Positions 62,689 to 64,000 of a stretch of DNA of 64,000 nucleotides are shown here, piece after piece. The DNA lies in NCBI RefSeq assembly GCF_009911795.1, contig NZ_CP047898.1:2976001-3040000 (forward strand), written 5' to 3'. The stretch comes from Pseudarthrobacter psychrotolerans. Lineage in GTDB: Bacteria > Actinomycetota > Actinomycetes > Actinomycetales > Micrococcaceae. Position 1 is the stretch's first letter; every line of letters starts with the position of its first letter. The position numbers and the translations under genes are program-made. Under the pieces are notes generated by a model, which did not search any database, had not been told where the DNA came from, and saw only the letters and a program-made list of their open reading frames with translations.

Positions 62689-63558
62689 ATGGCGATTTAC
62701 CTGGATCCGCCGCTGTGGCCAGCCCACGGCACGCATTTTTCGCACCTCATCTCGGACGCCTCCCTGGCGGAGCTGCACGCCTTCGCCGCCGCGGCCGGCA
62801 TCCCGGACCGGGCGTTCGACTGCGACCACTACGACGTCGCCGAGCGCCGGTTCGACGACCTGGTGACCGCGGGCGCCGTCCCGGTGGAGGCCCGGATCCT
62901 GGTCCGCAAGCTCATCGCCAGCGGGCTGCGCATCCCGGCCCGGCGGCGCAATAAGTCACTCAAGGTCCCGCTGCTGAACCGCTGGGAAACCATCATGCCC
63001 GGCCACGACGCCCTCTTCCTTGACCTGCTGGACCGCTGGAGCGAGGACCACCGCCGGTATCACGGCTGCACGCACCTGCTGGCAGTTTTGGAGGCTTTGG
63101 ACCTGCTGGCCGACCCCTCCGATCCGCCGCGGACAGTGCTGCTCGCAGCCTGGTTCCACGATGCCGTGTACCGCGGTGTCGCAGGCCAGGACGAGGAGGA
63201 ATCGGCCCGTCTCGCCGAAGATCGTCTCACGCACGCGGGGCTCCCGGCCGCCGATGTAGACGAGGTGGCCCGGCTGGTGCGGCTGACATCGGACCACCGC
63301 CCCGAGCCAGGGGACGACGACGGCGCCCTCCTCTGCGACGCGGACCTGTCAGTCCTCGGCGGCGAACCTGAGCCCTACGCCCGGTATGTGGCCGCCGTCC
63401 GGGAAGACTATGCGCACATCGGCGACGCCGACTTCGCAGCTGGCCGCGCCGCCGTCGTCCGTCACCTGCTGGAACTGGACCCGTTGTTCCACAGCGACCG
63501 CGCGCGGGAACTGTGGCTCGACGCCGCCCGCCGGAACCTTCAAGGCGAGCTCGCCTGA
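62689..63558 (+). CDS. DUF4031-HD-domain fusion protein
   Basis: A 289-residue protein. Residues 1-85 are DUF4031 (AIYLDPPLWPAHGTHFSHLI, CDHYDVAERRFDDLVTAGAV). Residues about 100-288 are an HD-type predicted metal-dependent phosphohydrolase (RYHGCTHLLAVLEALDLLAD, LLAAWFHDAVYRGVAGQDEE, LVRLTSDHRPEPGDDDGALL, CDADLSVLGGEP). The metal-holding H, HD and D are present. Substrate unknown. Two normally separate families are fused. Confidence 0.85.
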   Translation: MAIYLDPPLWPAHGTHFSHLISDASLAELHAFAAAAGIPDRAFDCDHYDVAERRFDDLVTAGAVPVEARILVRKLIASGLRIPARRRNKSLKVPLLNRWETIMPGHDALFLDLLDRWSEDHRRYHGCTHLLAVLEALDLLADPSDPPRTVLLAAWFHDAVYRGVAGQDEEESARLAEDRLTHAGLPAADVDEVARLVRLTSDHRPEPGDDDGALLCDADLSVLGGEPEPYARYVAAVREDYAHIGDADFAAGRAAVVRHLLELDPLFHSDRARELWLDAARRNLQGELA

Positions 63559-63594
63559 CTCTCACGGGGCTGCACAAGCGGCCGACAGGGACCA

Positions 63595-63629
63595 ACGGTC
63601 CGGCTGGATGGTTCGTCCAGCCGGACCGT
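63595..63629. terminator. Hairpin between convergent genes
   Basis: ACGGTCCGGCTGGA and TCCAGCCGGACCGT pair perfectly over 14 bp with the loop TGGTTCG, between the DUF4031-HD and cupredoxin genes. It can end both transcripts. Confidence 0.8.
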
Positions 63630-63642
63630 CATGGAAAAATCC

Positions 63643-64000
63643 TCAGTCTACGACCCTGACCTCACCCACCATCCCCATATAGTCATGCAGTGCGCAGATG
63701 TACTTGAAGGTGCCCGCTTTGGTGAACGTGACCTCGAATGATGACGCCGGACCTGCATTCGCGGGAATGATCCCTGAGTTGAGATCGCCGCCGCTGAACT
63801 GGGTAGGGTCACCTGACGGGACGAAGACATTCGCCGGCTCAGCGCCGAAGGTGACCGTGTGGGGCGCATCCATTCCGGGGTTGCTGAAGACCACTTTGTC
63901 GCCCACGTGCACTGTCACAGCTGCCTGGACGAAGCGCATGACCATCGCAATGCCGTCGTCGCCGCCTGCCAGCACCAGATGATCAGTGGCTTGCTCGGCC
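63643..64000 (-). CDS. Cupredoxin (plastocyanin-like), partial
   Basis: The C-terminal part of a blue-copper-like domain; the start lies beyond the window edge. VTVHVGDKVVFSNPGMDAPH gives the first copper His, and YICALHDYMGMVGEVRVVD supplies Cys, His and Met of the type 1 copper site. The protein may be an exported electron carrier or a copper-handling protein. The piece lacks its N-terminus only because the window ends. Confidence 0.85.
   Translation of the reverse strand, partial: AEQATDHLVLAGGDDGIAMVMRFVQAAVTVHVGDKVVFSNPGMDAPHTVTFGAEPANVFVPSGDPTQFSGGDLNSGIIPANAGPASSFEVTFTKAGTFKYICALHDYMGMVGEVRVVD

Noticed and set aside
1..64000. CRISPR array, tRNA, rRNA or prophage
   Set aside because: I read through the window and found no regular short repeats with spacers, no cloverleaf I could support and no phage structural genes. 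A dedicated tRNA scan would be needed to exclude a missed tRNA.

Overview
The window looks like a chromosomal segment of a high-GC actinobacterium, most likely Arthrobacter, Pseudarthrobacter or a close relative in the Micrococcaceae. The basis is strong G/C bias at third codon positions, frequent GTG and TTG starts, actinobacterial families (SCO1664-like, DUF4193, DUF3073, septum-formation domain), a HAIR-like HspR site before clpB, and an unlinked purF-purM pair. I saw no rRNA, tRNA, CRISPR array, replication origin or prophage. Genus and gene names come from recognition of protein features, not from a search.

Layout. Bases 1-6.5 kb are a scarred accessory region. An SCO1664-like gene is followed by a metH remnant that is split by a complete 2,459-bp insertion sequence with inverted ends and a GGTCC target duplication. 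Next come a decayed IS5-type transposase and a lone AIPR-family (abortive-infection type) defence gene in visibly lower-GC DNA. Bases 6.5-20 kb hold a two-gene heterodimeric ABC exporter, a cytosine-deaminase-like gene, small stress proteins (DUF4193, STAS-like, GlsB/YeaQ, CsbD), remnants of a sugar-acid locus (HIBADH-type reductase, TRAP DctM, gntK) and a divergent MarR/MFS efflux pair. Bases 20-26 kb are a leftward operon: PucR regulator, glutaminase, amino-acid permease and a ThDP enzyme, closed by a strong hairpin.

Bases 26.5-36.7 kb carry ordinary small units: lipoproteins, LysR/EamA exporter, FMN reductase, SRPBCC, ScyD/E-like beta-propeller, dTMP-kinase-like, cupin, Bcp peroxiredoxin, GNAT and two very small genes. 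Bases 36.9-40.7 kb form the most interesting unit: four overlapping genes for a REC-PP2C phosphatase, a cellulose-synthase-like glycosyltransferase with a large helical insertion, a STAS anti-sigma-antagonist and an RsbW-like ATPase. This is a partner-switching module wrapped around a polysaccharide synthase. A complete IS701-type element with a CTAG duplication then lies just upstream of purF-purM, which appears to start from a leaderless promoter.

Bases 45-64 kb contain a VOC protein, DUF3073, a septum-formation protein, a catC/AtoE/LysR group, an ECF sigma factor with a membrane-anchored partner, clpB with its HAIR site, a HTH-TOBE/modA/modB/modC molybdate operon, an FAD oxidoreductase, a DUF4031-HD fusion and a partial cupredoxin gene.

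A cross-cutting observation: nine otherwise well-preserved genes are each broken by one missing base, in eight of them within a run of identical bases. This looks more like homopolymer under-calling in the assembly than gene decay. The metH, IS5, dctM, gntK and LysE remnants are different: they have lost large parts and are true relics.
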